From NCBI RefSeq assembly GCF_007595705.1, contig NZ_NISY01000005.1, positions 62,001 through 126,000 on the forward strand: a DNA stretch of 64,000 bases, read 5' to 3'. The notes below the pieces were generated by a model that did no database searches, was not told where the DNA came from, and was given only the letters and a program-made list of their open reading frames with translations. This document shows, in pieces, positions 1 to 10,321 of the stretch. How positions within the stretch are numbered: the stretch's first letter is position 1; every line of letters begins with the position of its first letter. Position numbers and translations under genes: made by a program. The stretch comes from Streptomyces sp. SAJ15 (GTDB taxonomy: Bacteria > Actinomycetota > Actinomycetes > Streptomycetales > Streptomycetaceae).

Positions 1-1023
1 GAGCCAACCCGACGCGAACGCCTGGAGCAGCAATCCGGCGGTGATCAGCGGACGCTCCCCGATTCGACTCACCAGTTTCCCGGCGATCGGCGAGAAGAAG
101 AAAACGGTCACGGTCCACGGAACCAGCCGAAGGCCGGCGTCGAGCGGGCCGTATTCCAGCACGGTCTGCAGGAACTGCGCGTAGAAGAAAAGGCCGGCCA
201 TGGCGGAACCGAACAGCAGGAACATGGCGGCGTTTCCGGCAGAGAAAGCGCGGGACCGGAAGAAGTGAATCGGCATCAACGGCTGCGGGGTGCGCAGCTC
301 CCACCACACGAATCCGGCCAGCGCGGCCGCGCCCGCGACGAATCCGCCGACGACCTCGACACTGCCCCAGCCCGCCGCGTTGCCCCGCACCAGGCTCCAT
401 CCCACCCCGAAGGCGGCGACGGTGGCCAGGCCGATGCCGCCGAAGTCGAGCTGTCGCGCCTCACCGACGCTCTCGCTGAGCTTGGTGATGATGAGCGGGA
501 CCATCACCACGCCGATCGGCACATTGATCCAGAAGATCCACTCCCAGGCGGCGGACTCGACCAGGACGCCGCCGACGACCGGACCGCCGAGCGTCGCCAA
601 GCCCGTCACGGCCCCGAACAGGCCCATGGCCTTCGGCCGCTCCTCCGCGCTGAACGCGACGCTCAGATGCGCCTGCGCGACCGACACGACGGCCGCGGCA
701 CCCACTCCCTGCACCGCGCGGGCCGCGATGAGCCAGCCGATTCCGGGCGCGAGCGCGCAGCCGACCGACGCCAGCGTGAACACGATGAGCCCGCCGGTGA
801 ACACGCGTTTGCGGCCATAGCGATCGCCCAACGCCGCGCCTGCCATGAGCAGTACGGCGAAGGGCAGCAAGTAGGCGTTGACCGTCCATTCCAGTTCCTC
901 GACGGACGCGTCCAGGTCGAGCCTGATCGCGGGCAGCGCGGTCGTCACGACCAGGGCGTCCAGTGCGGTTATCAGCGAGGCCAGTGAGGTCAGCACCAGT
1001 ACCCACCGCTGTTTGACAGTCAT
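1..1023 (-). CDS. MFS drug exporter, DHA2/EmrB-like (partial, C-terminus beyond left edge)
   Basis: The frame is open from an ATG at 1023 to the first base of the window (341 codons, no stop), so the gene is cut at its C-terminus. The protein begins MTVKQRWVLVLTS and has a first membrane helix ending ITALDALVVTTALPAI. This is followed by the MFS loop motif GDRYGRKR (motif A) and a GVGAAAVVS segment (motif C-like), with at least ten hydrophobic helices visible. These features fit the 14-helix proton-driven DHA2 exporters, which pump drugs or finished antibiotics across the cytoplasmic membrane. It lies 162 bases downstream of the P450 on the same strand, so it probably belongs to the polyketide operon as a second exporter. 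The substrate cannot be inferred from sequence. Confidence 0.9.
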   Translation of the reverse strand, partial: MTVKQRWVLVLTSLASLITALDALVVTTALPAIRLDLDASVEELEWTVNAYLLPFAVLLMAGAALGDRYGRKRVFTGGLIVFTLASVGCALAPGIGWLIAARAVQGVGAAAVVSVAQAHLSVAFSAEERPKAMGLFGAVTGLATLGGPVVGGVLVESAAWEWIFWINVPIGVVMVPLIITKLSESVGEARQLDFGGIGLATVAAFGVGWSLVRGNAAGWGSVEVVGGFVAGAAALAGFVWWELRTPQPLMPIHFFRSRAFSAGNAAMFLLFGSAMAGLFFYAQFLQTVLEYGPLDAGLRLVPWTVTVFFFSPIAGKLVSRIGERPLITAGLLLQAFASGWL

Positions 1024-1185
1024 GTCGCCTACTTCCTCGAATCGGTTGCGAGTCCATCTCGACGGGGCGCACCCGAAGAACGCTCCGGGCGCGCTCACCT
1101 CCCCGTGAATCCCCCGCAGCCGGCAGACCGGCACCGGAGCCCGCTCATGGCCTCCGGCACCCGGTATGCCGACTCATCACAGCCC

Positions 1186-2652
1186 CTAGGCCAGGCTCAC
1201 CTCCGCCTTTCGGGGCCTGAGCTCAAGGCGGGTGCCGTGCTCCGGCACGATGACGACGCCACGGCTGCGCATCCCCTCCGGCCTCGGGTCGACCCGGCGG
1301 AGGTCGCAGGTGGAGAGCACCTCACGGAGCATGACCTTGATCTCATGGATGGCGATCCGGTCGCCGAGGCAGCGGGTGTGGCCGCCGCCGAACGGGATCC
1401 AGATGTTCAGGTCGGGCTTGGTGCCCAGGTAGCGCTCGGGGTTGAACCGCTCAGCGTCCTCGTAGTGGTCCGGATGCCGGTTCAGCAGATGGGCGCTGGC
1501 CCACAGCTCCATGCCGGGCTCGTAGCGCACTCCGCCGATCTCGATCGGCTTCACGACCTCGCGGAGGATGATGTTGGGCAGCGGCGGCCGCACCCGGAGC
1601 ACCTCGTACACGAGCGCCGTGAGGTACTCGTCGCCGGTGCCCTCGTCGATCTCGGCGAGCACGCGCTGGAGAATCGCCGGTTCGCGGCTCAGGTACTCCA
1701 GAGCCCAGCAGATCACCGAAGCGGTGGTCTCGGTGCCGGCTATGAACATGGTCATCATCTCGTCGCGCAGCTCCACGCCGCTCAGCGGCGTGCCGTCCTC
1801 CTTTCGGATGCCGAGCATGACGGAGAGCATGTCGTTGCCGAGGTCGCCCGCGTCCAGGCGCTCCTTGACGGCCCTGGCGAGCAGCACGTCCGCGCGCGCA
1901 CGGTGCCCCAGGAAGTCCCGCAGACCCGTGCGGCGGATCGCCGTGAGCGCTCGCAGCACCGCACCCGGCATGTCCTCGATCCGGAGCACCGTCATGATGT
2001 GGTTGTTGAACTCCACCACACCCATCAGCTCTTCGAGCATCTCGTCCCAGCAGGACGGGGTCACCTCGCCGAAGATGATCTCGCCGATCACCTTCATCGT
2101 GTAACGGTGAACCAGCGGGTGCAGCGAGATGACCCGGTTACGCGGCCACGCGGCGACCTCCTGCTCGGCCAGCTTGGTGGCCGACGCCTCGATGCGCTTG
2201 AACGCCTCGCCCTTGAAGCTCGGCATGATGGCCTTACGCCGGGTCAGGTGCTCCTCCTCGTCGAGGAAGGCGAGCCCGGTGTTGCCGAAGAACTTCTCCA
2301 GCACGGCACTGCCGTTCCCGGTGTGCAGGGTGTCCCTGGGGGCCAGGAACATCGCCTTCACATCGTCGGCGTTCGAGAGCAGGTAGATGTCGGACTTGGG
2401 CCTGATCTTCAGCCGGATCCGATCGCCGTACAGCTCACGGCACTGCGTCAGCCACAGCGTCCGGAGCGACCGGTACTTCCAGAGCTGCTTCAGCATGTGA
2501 TCCGGCGGCCCCGGCAGCGCGGTGGCGGGGATGACGGTCTTCGGACGCGCCGCGGCATGGTTGACCGGACACCCAGCGGCCCCCGACGCGGCCCCGTCCT
2601 TCGTGGTCCCGTGCGCTGGGGACGCGCCATGAGGTGTGTTGGCAGTGTCCAT
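1186..2652 (-). CDS. Cytochrome P450 monooxygenase
   Basis: This 488-residue protein has the full P450 signature: an I-helix oxygen-binding motif AGTETT, the K-helix ExxR (YEVLR), and the heme loop FGGGHTRCLGD with its cysteine thiolate ligand. It is longer than most Streptomyces P450s (about 400 residues) because of an N-terminal extension of about 45 residues containing GCPVNH, and it resembles the fatty-acid/terpene hydroxylase type more than the CYP105/107 type. It needs separate ferredoxin and reductase partners, none of which are in the window. The start at 2652 is preceded by AAAGGA. It follows the MFS gene by 30 bases on the same strand, so it is inferred to hydroxylate or epoxidise the polyketide after release from the synthase. 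Confidence 0.95.
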   Translation of the reverse strand: MDTANTPHGASPAHGTTKDGAASGAAGCPVNHAAARPKTVIPATALPGPPDHMLKQLWKYRSLRTLWLTQCRELYGDRIRLKIRPKSDIYLLSNADDVKAMFLAPRDTLHTGNGSAVLEKFFGNTGLAFLDEEEHLTRRKAIMPSFKGEAFKRIEASATKLAEQEVAAWPRNRVISLHPLVHRYTMKVIGEIIFGEVTPSCWDEMLEELMGVVEFNNHIMTVLRIEDMPGAVLRALTAIRRTGLRDFLGHRARADVLLARAVKERLDAGDLGNDMLSVMLGIRKEDGTPLSGVELRDEMMTMFIAGTETTASVICWALEYLSREPAILQRVLAEIDEGTGDEYLTALVYEVLRVRPPLPNIILREVVKPIEIGGVRYEPGMELWASAHLLNRHPDHYEDAERFNPERYLGTKPDLNIWIPFGGGHTRCLGDRIAIHEIKVMLREVLSTCDLRRVDPRPEGMRSRGVVIVPEHGTRLELRPRKAEVSLA

Positions 2653-2682
2653 TCCTGTAATCCTTTCTCGTGGACCGCGAAG

Positions 2683-4089
2683 TCACACGGTCCGTCCTGT
2701 TGCTGGCGCGGAAAGCGCGGTTCCGTTGGCCGGAATGCGACCCCGCTCCGCGCCGATCGCGAGCAGCGCGAGTCCGCCCGCCACGCCGCAGGCCGCCATG
2801 ATCAGAAACGCGGTGTGGTAACCGGAGACGCCCGGCCGGGCGTCGAGCACCGCCGCGACCACCGCGACCCCGAGCGCGCTCCCGACCTGGCGGCACATCG
2901 TGTTCATCGCGGTCCCGGTGGCGAAGCGCTCGGGCGGCAGCGACAGGGTGGCCGCCGTCGACAGACACGGCAGCATGAGGCCGACGCCTATCCCGCCGAT
3001 GACCGAGCCCGGGAGGAAGCTGGCCGCGTAGTCCGGGGTGCCGTCCGTCACGACCGCCCACCAGACGCCGCCGGCCGCGAACACGGCGCCGCCGCACATC
3101 CCGACCACCCGTACGCCGTACCGCGTCGCGAGCAGACTGGCGGGCACGGCGCACACGGTGGCCACCACCGGCCCCGGCGCCACCTCCAGCGCGCCGCGCA
3201 GCACCGAGTGGTCCCACATCCCGGTCAGGAAGAGCGTCGAAGCGCTGATCATCGCTCCGAACCCGGCGAAGAACAGCAGGGTCGCGAGGTTCCCGAGCGC
3301 CACGACCCGGATCCGCAGGATGGCGGGCTCGATGACCGGAGCGGGATGTCTGAACGCGCGCCGCACGGTGAAGGCGCCGCCGAGCAGCCCCACGGCGATC
3401 AGGCCGAGGACCCGTGGCCCGCCCCATCCCCAGTCCGGGCCCTGCACGATGGCCGCCACGAGCGCCGCGACGGTCGCGGCGAGCACCAGGATGCCGAGCA
3501 CATCGGGGACCGAACGGCTCCGCTCCCGGACCTCCGGCAACGTCCGCACGCCGACGAACCACGCCACCACGCCGAGGGGGATGTTCACCAGGAACGCCCA
3601 CCGCCAGTCGAGCTGCACGAGAAGCCCGCCGATGGGCGGCGCGAGGGCGGCTCCGGAGCCGCTCACGGCCGTCCACAGCCCGATCGCCGTTCCGCGGCGC
3701 TCCGACGGGAAGAGGGCGAGCAGCAGCCCGAGCGAACTCGGCATCATCAACGCCGCGCCGAGACCCTGAAGGACCCGCGCGGCCACCAGCACGCCGAGCG
3801 TGGGGGCGGCGGCGCAGCACGCCGAGGCCACCGTGAACAGCGCCAGGCCGGTCAGGTAGGCGCGCTTGCGCCCGGACTGGTCCGCCCACCGACCCCCGGG
3901 CATCAGCAAGGCCGCGAACGTGATCGCGTACGCGCTCAGCACCCAGGAGAGGTTGGTCAGGCTCGCCGACGGGAACGAGCGCTCCAGGTCGGGAAAGGCG
4001 ATGTTGACGATGAGCACGTCGAGCGACGAGGCGAAGACACCGACGAGGACGACCGCGACGGCGCCGCGCCGGGACGCGCTGTCCTTCAT
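2683..4089 (-). CDS. MFS transporter (DHA2 family), probable polyketide exporter
   Basis: This is a 468-residue polytopic membrane protein beginning MKDSASRRGAVAVVL. It has the first-helix motif SLDVLIVNIAFP, the loop motif GRWADQSGRKR and LQGLGAALMMPSSLG (motif C of drug/H+ antiporters), with about 14 hydrophobic segments. I chose ATG 4089 rather than the longer open frame to 4194, because it overlaps the stop codon of the last PKS gene (ATGA), a classic translational-coupling arrangement, and because the extra upstream residues read as PKS antisense. The coupling to the thioesterase-bearing PKS suggests it exports that polyketide and gives self-resistance. The substrate is inferred from context only. 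Confidence 0.93.
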   Translation of the reverse strand: MKDSASRRGAVAVVLVGVFASSLDVLIVNIAFPDLERSFPSASLTNLSWVLSAYAITFAALLMPGGRWADQSGRKRAYLTGLALFTVASACCAAAPTLGVLVAARVLQGLGAALMMPSSLGLLLALFPSERRGTAIGLWTAVSGSGAALAPPIGGLLVQLDWRWAFLVNIPLGVVAWFVGVRTLPEVRERSRSVPDVLGILVLAATVAALVAAIVQGPDWGWGGPRVLGLIAVGLLGGAFTVRRAFRHPAPVIEPAILRIRVVALGNLATLLFFAGFGAMISASTLFLTGMWDHSVLRGALEVAPGPVVATVCAVPASLLATRYGVRVVGMCGGAVFAAGGVWWAVVTDGTPDYAASFLPGSVIGGIGVGLMLPCLSTAATLSLPPERFATGTAMNTMCRQVGSALGVAVVAAVLDARPGVSGYHTAFLIMAACGVAGGLALLAIGAERGRIPANGTALSAPATGRTV

Positions 4090-7000
4090 GCTTCGATCCA
4101 CCCCTCGATCACGGCCGCGGTCTCCGCGGCCGCGGCCCCGATCAGACCGAAGTGGTCGGCGGCGATGTCCACGTGCTCGCTCCGGTCCCGCCACACGGGC
4201 CAGTCCGCGGGCGCGTCGCCCCCGCCGAGCGACACCGTCGCCCGGATGAGCAGGGTCGGGGATTCGATCCGCGTCGCGGGCCGCTCGGCGAGCAGTCGGA
4301 GATAGCCGCCCATGGCGAGCCAGCCGGCATCGTCGAGCGGCACGACCTGCTCCGCCTGGCCGAGGACGTACGTCATCACCTGGGCGAAGACCCGGCCGGT
4401 CACCTCCTCGCCGCCCTCGGGCCCCGGGGTGTCGATCATGACGACGCCTTCCGGAGCCCTGCCCGCGCTCTCGAACCGGGCAGCCAGGGAGTGCGCGAGG
4501 GCACCACCGATCGAATTGCCGACCAGGACGAAGGGCGCGTCGCCGACGGCGCGGCGGATCGAGCCCTCGAGAACGGCCATCGCGGCGTCCCAGGACCCCG
4601 GCGCCGGATCGGTGCCACGGAACCCCGGAAGCGAGCAGACGAAGACGTCCCGCTCGCCCTCGAAGTGCTCGGCGAGACGCATGAACTGATGGGGACCGGA
4701 GCCGACCACGAACGAGGGCACGCAGACGAGCTTCGGCATTCGGGGGCCGGAGGCGAGCTGAACGGCGTAGTCGTCCGCGCCGGCCAGCTCCGCGGCCGAG
4801 GCGAAGGAGGGACGGAACCGCGACGCCGACGTCAACCAGGGCAGCGCGTCGAGCATCTCCCCCGCCGCGTGGGCGTGGCGAAGCAGCGCGCTGATCGTGC
4901 CATGGTCCTCTTGGCGCGCGGGCACGCCATCGCCGTGCCCGGACCCCGCCGGAGATCGGCCGACATCCTCGAGGATCAGCCGTGCGACCTCGGCCGGGGT
5001 GGGGTGGTCGAAGACGAGGGTTGCGGGCAGCCGCAGCCCGGTGGCCCGGGTGAGCCGGTTGCGCAGCTCGACCGCGGCCAGCGAGTCGAACCCGAGCTCC
5101 TTGAACCCCCGATCAGGCGCGATCGCGGCGCCGGAAGCGTGCCCGAGGACCGCCGCCACCTGCGTCTGCACCAGTTCGAGCACGACCTGCTCACGATCGG
5201 CCTCGGCCACCGCGGCCAGCCGCCGCACCAGCGACCCGCCCGTGGCCTCCGCGCGCCGGGCCGGGGTGCGCACCAGCCCACGCAGCAACGCGGGCAGCAT
5301 GTCGGCACGGGCCTGCGCACGAAGCGCGGGCAGGTCCAGCCGGACGGGTGCCAGGAGCGCCGCGTTCAGCCCGAGGGCCTGGTCGAACAGCTCCAGCCCG
5401 AGCTCGGCCGACAGAGGAGCGACACCCATGCGCTCAAGCCGTGCGACATCCGCCGCGTCCAGCTCTCCGGTCATCCCGGTCGCGTCCGCCCACATGCCCC
5501 AGGCGAGAGAGCTCGCCGGGAGCCCGTCCGCGCGCCGCGCCTGCGCGAGCGCGTCCAACGAGGCGTTCGCCGCCGCGTAGTTCGCCTGCCCGGGGCTTCC
5601 GATCAACGCCGCCATCGAGGAGAACAGGACGAACGCCGACAGCTCCATCCCGGCGGTCAGCTCGTGCAGATGCCAGGCCGCGTCCACCTTCGGCCGCATC
5701 ACCCGCACCAGCCGCTCCGGGGTCAGCGCCTCGACCAGACCGTCGTCCAACACACCGGCCGCGTGCACGACCGCCGTCAACGGCCGCTCCAGCGAGTCCA
5801 GCAGACCGGCCAGCTGGTCCCGGTCGGTCACGTCGCAGGCGGCGACGCGGGCCCGTGCGCCGAGCGCCTCCACCTCGGCGACCAGCGCGTCGACGCCCTC
5901 GGCCGCCGGCCCCCGGCGGCTCACGAGCAGCAGATGCCGCACGCCGTGCCGCTCGACCAGATGCCGCGCGAGCAACCCGCCCAGACCACCCGTACCGCCG
6001 GTGATCAAGACCGTGCCCTCGGGGTCCAACGGCGCCGGAGCCGTCGATGTCGTACCGGCCCGGACGAGGCGCGGCGCCAGCAGCCGGCCCTCGCGCGCGG
6101 CGAGCTGCGGCTCGTCCGGGTGGAGCAGCGCGCTCCAGGCCGGCGCGGTCTTCCCCTCGGCCTTGCCGTCGACCTCACCGCCGACGTTCACGTCGCCGTT
6201 GACGTGGGAGTCGGGGTCTTGGGAGTCGGGGCCGCCATCGATGTCGCCATCGATGTCGAGGAGCGCGAACCGGCCCGGGTGCTCGGACTGGGCGCTGTGC
6301 ACCAGGCCCCACACCGCCGCCTGGGCCACGCGCGGCGTCTCGTCGTCCGCCACCGCGACGGCGTTACGGGTCACCACCGTCAGCCGCGCGTCGGCCAGCG
6401 ACTCGCTCGCCAGCCAGCGCCGCACCAGCTCCAGCGCCCGCCCGGCGGACACCCGTGCAGCCTCCGCCGGATCACCGACGTCGGCCGGGGTCTCGACCGT
6501 GGCGACCACCAGATCCGGTACCGCCAGGCCGTCGGCGAGCGCCCGCTCCAGCCCGTCGAGATCGGCGTAACGGTCCTCCGTCCCGGGCAGGCCGCCCAGG
6601 ATCGCCACCCGCGCCGGCGGCCGCGCCCCGGCCGGGACCGTGACCCAGTCGAGGTGGAACAGTGAACTCTGCCCGCCCCGGCTCGCCGCCTCCAGCTGTG
6701 CCGGCTCCACCGGACGGACGTCGAGCCGTGCGATGCTCGCGACCCGCTCGCCGTGCTCTCCCGCGATGTCGATACGCGAGGCGGACTCACCCGCCGGGGC
6801 GATGCGCACCCGGACCCGGGTGAGGCCGGGCCGGTCAAGTCGTACCCCCGACCACGAGAACGGCAGTACCACGGAGTCCCTTGGCATGTCGTCCAGCAGT
6901 CCGCCGTGCAGCGCGGCGTCGAACAGCGCCGGGTGGATCCCGAACTCCCCGACCGTGGCGTCGTCGGGGAGGGCCACCTCGGCGTAGACCTCGTCACCCA

Positions 7001-10000
7001 CGCGCCAGGCCGCCCGCAGACCTTGGAAGGCCGGCCCGTACTCGTATCCGGCATCGGCCAGACGGGCATACAGCCCGTCCACCACCACCGGCTCCGCGCC
7101 GGCGGGCGGCCACTGGAGCGGGAACGCGTCCGACGGAACCGACGGCTCGACGTCCGCGGCCAGCCAGCCACGCCCGTGACAGACCGCCTCCGCCCGCTCG
7201 TCGTCACCAGAGTCCGGACGGGAGAAGACGGTCACCTCGCGACGGCCGTCCTCACCGGCCGGCCCCACCGTGACCTGCACCTGCCGCGCGGACTCGTCCT
7301 CCAGGACCAGCGGCGCCTCCAGCACCAACTCCTCCAGGACCGGACAGTCCACCTCACGGCCGGCCGCCAGCGCCATCTCGACCAACGCCACGCCCGGCAC
7401 GATCACGGTGTCCAGCACCATGTGGTCCCGAGTCCACGGCTGCGCGTCCTGGGAGAGCCGACCGGTGAACACCCACTCGTCGCGGTCGCCGACCTGCACC
7501 GCCGCGGCAAGGACCGGATGCCCGACCCGGCCCAGCCCGGCGGCCCCCCGGGGTGAGCCAGAACCGCTCACGCTGGAACGCGTACGTCGGCAGCTCGACC
7601 CGCTGGGCACCGCTGCCGTCGAACAACACCGACCAGTCGACCCCGGCCCCCAGCACATGCGCCTCGGCCAGCGAGGTGACGAACCGCTCCATGCCACCCT
7701 CGTCACGGCGCAGCGACCCCACGACCCCGACCCGGTCCTCCGCGCCATGCGCCGCCGCGGTCTCCTCGACCGCCATCGTCAACACCGGATGCGGAGACAT
7801 CTCGACAAAGACCTGTACACCGTTGTCGATCAACGCCCGAATCGCCGGCTCGAAGCCGACCCGACCGCGCAGATTCCCGTACCAGTACCCGGAGTCGAGC
7901 GTCTTGGTGTCGATAAATCCACCGGTCGCGGTGGAGTAGAACGGGATGCGGCCGGACGTCGGCTGGATCGGCGCCAGCACCTCCAGGAGCTCTGTCTCGA
8001 TGGCCTCGACCTGGGCGGAGTGGGAGGCGTAGTCCACCGCCACCCGACGGGCCCGGATCTCGTCCCGCTCGCAGAGCGCGATCAGCTCGTCCAGCGCCTC
8101 CGGCTCACCGGCGATCACCACCGCGGCAGGACCGTTCACCGCCGCGACCGACACCCGACCCCGATACGGAACGAGCAACTCCTCCACCCGCTCCACCGGC
8201 AACGCCACCGACACCATCCCACCCAGACCCGCCAGACGCTCACGCACCAGACGACTCCGCAACGCCACCACCCGCGCCCCATCGCCCAGCGACAGACCAC
8301 CGGCCACACACGCGGCGGCGATCTCGCCCTGCGAGTGACCCACAACGGCTGACGGCTCCACCCCGTAGGAGCGCCACAGCCCGGCCAGGGACACCATCAC
8401 CGCCCACAACGCGGGCTGCACCACATCCACCCGCTCCAGCGACGGCGCCCCCTCCACCGACCGCAACACATCCTCAAGACGCCAATCCACGAACTCCGAC
8501 AGCGCCTCACCACACGCCGCGATCGACTCCGCGAACACCGACGAGGAGTCCAACAACTCCACCGCCATACCCACCCACTGAGCACCCTGACCCGGGAAGA
8601 CGAACACCGCCTTCCCACCCACCGACCTGCCCTCGACCACCCCGTCCACCGGCTCACCAACGGCCAGGGCCTCAAGCCCGGTCAGCAACCCCGCACGATC
8701 CGAAGCCACCACCGCCGCACGACGCTCCAACTGCGCCCGCGTCGTCACCGACGAGAAGCCGACGTCCAGCAGCAACAGCTCAGGCCGCGCGGTCAGGTGG
8801 GCCCGCAGACGGTCGGCCTGCTGCCGCAACGCCGCCTCACTCCGCGCCGACACCAACACCGGAACCACCGCCGGGGCGGCGCCCGGAGCCTGCGCGCCCG
8901 CCTCCGGATTCAGCGCTTCGACCGGTGCTTCCTCCAGGATCACGTGCGCGTTGGTGCCGCTGATCCCGAACGACGACACCCCCGCGCGGCGCACCCGCTC
9001 CGAGGCCGGCCACTTCCGCGCCTCGGTCAGCAGCTCGACCTCGCCCGAGGCCCAGTCCACATGAGGGGACGGCTCATCGACATGGAGTGTGGCGGGCAGC
9101 ATCCCGTGCCGCAGCGCCATCACCATCTTGATCACACCCGCCACACCGGCCGCCGCCGAGGTGTGCCCGATGTTCGACTCGCTCCCCCGCTCGCGGCCGT
9201 ACGTCGCCAGCAGCGCCTGGGCCTCGATCGGGTCACCGAGGGTCGTCCCCGTGCCGTGCCCCTCCACCGCGTCCACGTCCGCCGCGGTGAGCCCCGCGTT
9301 CGTCAGCGCCTGACGGATCACCCGCTCCTGCGACGGACCGTTCGGCGCCGTCAGACCATTGCTCGCACCATCCTGGTTCACCGCGCTGCCCCGCACCACG
9401 GCCAACACCCGATGCCCGTTGCGCCGCGCGTCCGACAGCCGCTCCACCACGAGCAGACCCAGACCGTCGGAGAACCCGGTCCCGTCCGCGGCCGCCGCGT
9501 ACGCCTTGCAGCGCCCGTCGGGCGACAGCGCCCGCTGCCGGCTGAACTCCACGAAGAAGGACGGCCCGGAGAGCACGGTCACGCCGCCGACCAGCGCCAG
9601 CGAGCACTCGCCGGACCGCAGCGCCTGGGCGGCCAGGTGCAGCGCCACCAGCGAGGACGAACACGCCGTGTCCACCGACACCGAGGGCCCCTCAAGACCC
9701 AGCGTGTAGGAGATACGGCCGGACACCACGCTGGTCAGCACGCCCAGGCGGTAGCCCTCCAGCTCGGGCGGCATGGACTCGCCGTACTCCGAGCTGAACG
9801 CGCCGCAGAAGACGCCGGTGTCGCTGCCGCGCAAGGAGGTGGGATCGATACCCGCGTCCTCGAACGCCTCCCAGGCCCCTTCCAGCACCAGTCGCTGCTG
9901 CGGGTCCATCGCCAGCGCCTCACGCGGACTGATCCCGAAGAAGTCGGCGTCGAACTCACCCGGCCGCTCCAGGAAGCCGCCGCTGCGCGTGTACGCCTTT

Positions 10001-10269
10001 CCGAGCCGGTCCGGGTCGGGGTCGTACAGCTCCTCGACATCCCAGCCGCGGTCGGTCGGCAGTCCCGACACCGCGTCGCGACCGGACGCCACCAGCTCCC
10101 ACAGCTCGTCCGGCGAGGTCACCCCGCCCGGGTACCGGCAGCTCATCCCGACGATCGCCAGGGGCTCGGTCTGCTGCGCCAGGAGCCGCCTGTTCTGCTG
10201 CCGGAGCCGCTCGGTCTCCTTGAGCGACTTCCGGAGCGCCTCGATGAGCTCGTTCTTCTCGGCGGTCAT
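4086..10269 (-). CDS. Type I PKS, last module with thioesterase (KS-AT-DH-KR-ACP-TE), frameshifted
   Basis: ATG 10269 has GGAGGA upstream, and the protein opens with a coiled-coil docking helix (MTAEKNELIEALRKSLK). KS (nt ~10167-8940) has the TACSSS cysteine, but an in-frame 8-codon deletion replaces the usual KSNIGH lysine with ESNIGH. AT (~8610-7700) has GHSQGEIAAA and YASHS, predicting methylmalonyl-CoA. DH (~7530-6700) reads HMVLDTVIVP, so the motif glycine of HxxxGxxxxP is aspartate and activity is doubtful. KR (~6010-5450) has an LDD motif (B-type). ACP has GFDSL near 5090. TE (~4740-4100) has GNSIGG and a C-terminal DHFGL histidine. There is no ER. The frame breaks near 7545 in the AT-DH linker: the upstream frame ends at 7354 and the downstream frame carries DH to TE. 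Without the break the protein would be about 2060 residues. It would catalyse the final extension and chain release. Confidence 0.9.
7543..7550 (-). other. Frameshift in AT-DH linker of PKS module 5
   Basis: On the coding strand the linker reads ACCCCGGGGGGCCGCC. Compared with the intact linker in module 3 (near 19560), 20 bases are missing, which shifts the frame by one. Removing one G would restore a short in-frame linker. The run of six G inside a GC palindrome is a typical site for a base-calling error. Confidence 0.75.
7552..8870 (-). repeat. AT-domain repeat, copy in module 5
   Basis: About 1.3 kb covering the AT domain and its flanks is nearly identical at nucleotide level to stretches near 14011-15333, 19571-20620 and 31331-32368. 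Long runs match base for base, including synonymous positions. That points to gene conversion or recent module duplication, and to a risk of misassembly. Confidence 0.85.
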
Positions 10270-10321
10270 GCCTGTTCCTCCGCGTGCCGGCGCCCAGTGG
10301 GGACCTTGTCCTCGACCGTCC

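Noticed and set aside
265..987. Plus-strand open frames in the first kilobase
   Set aside because: The minus strand gives a clean MFS transporter from 1023 to the edge with family motifs. The plus-strand frames are its shadow.
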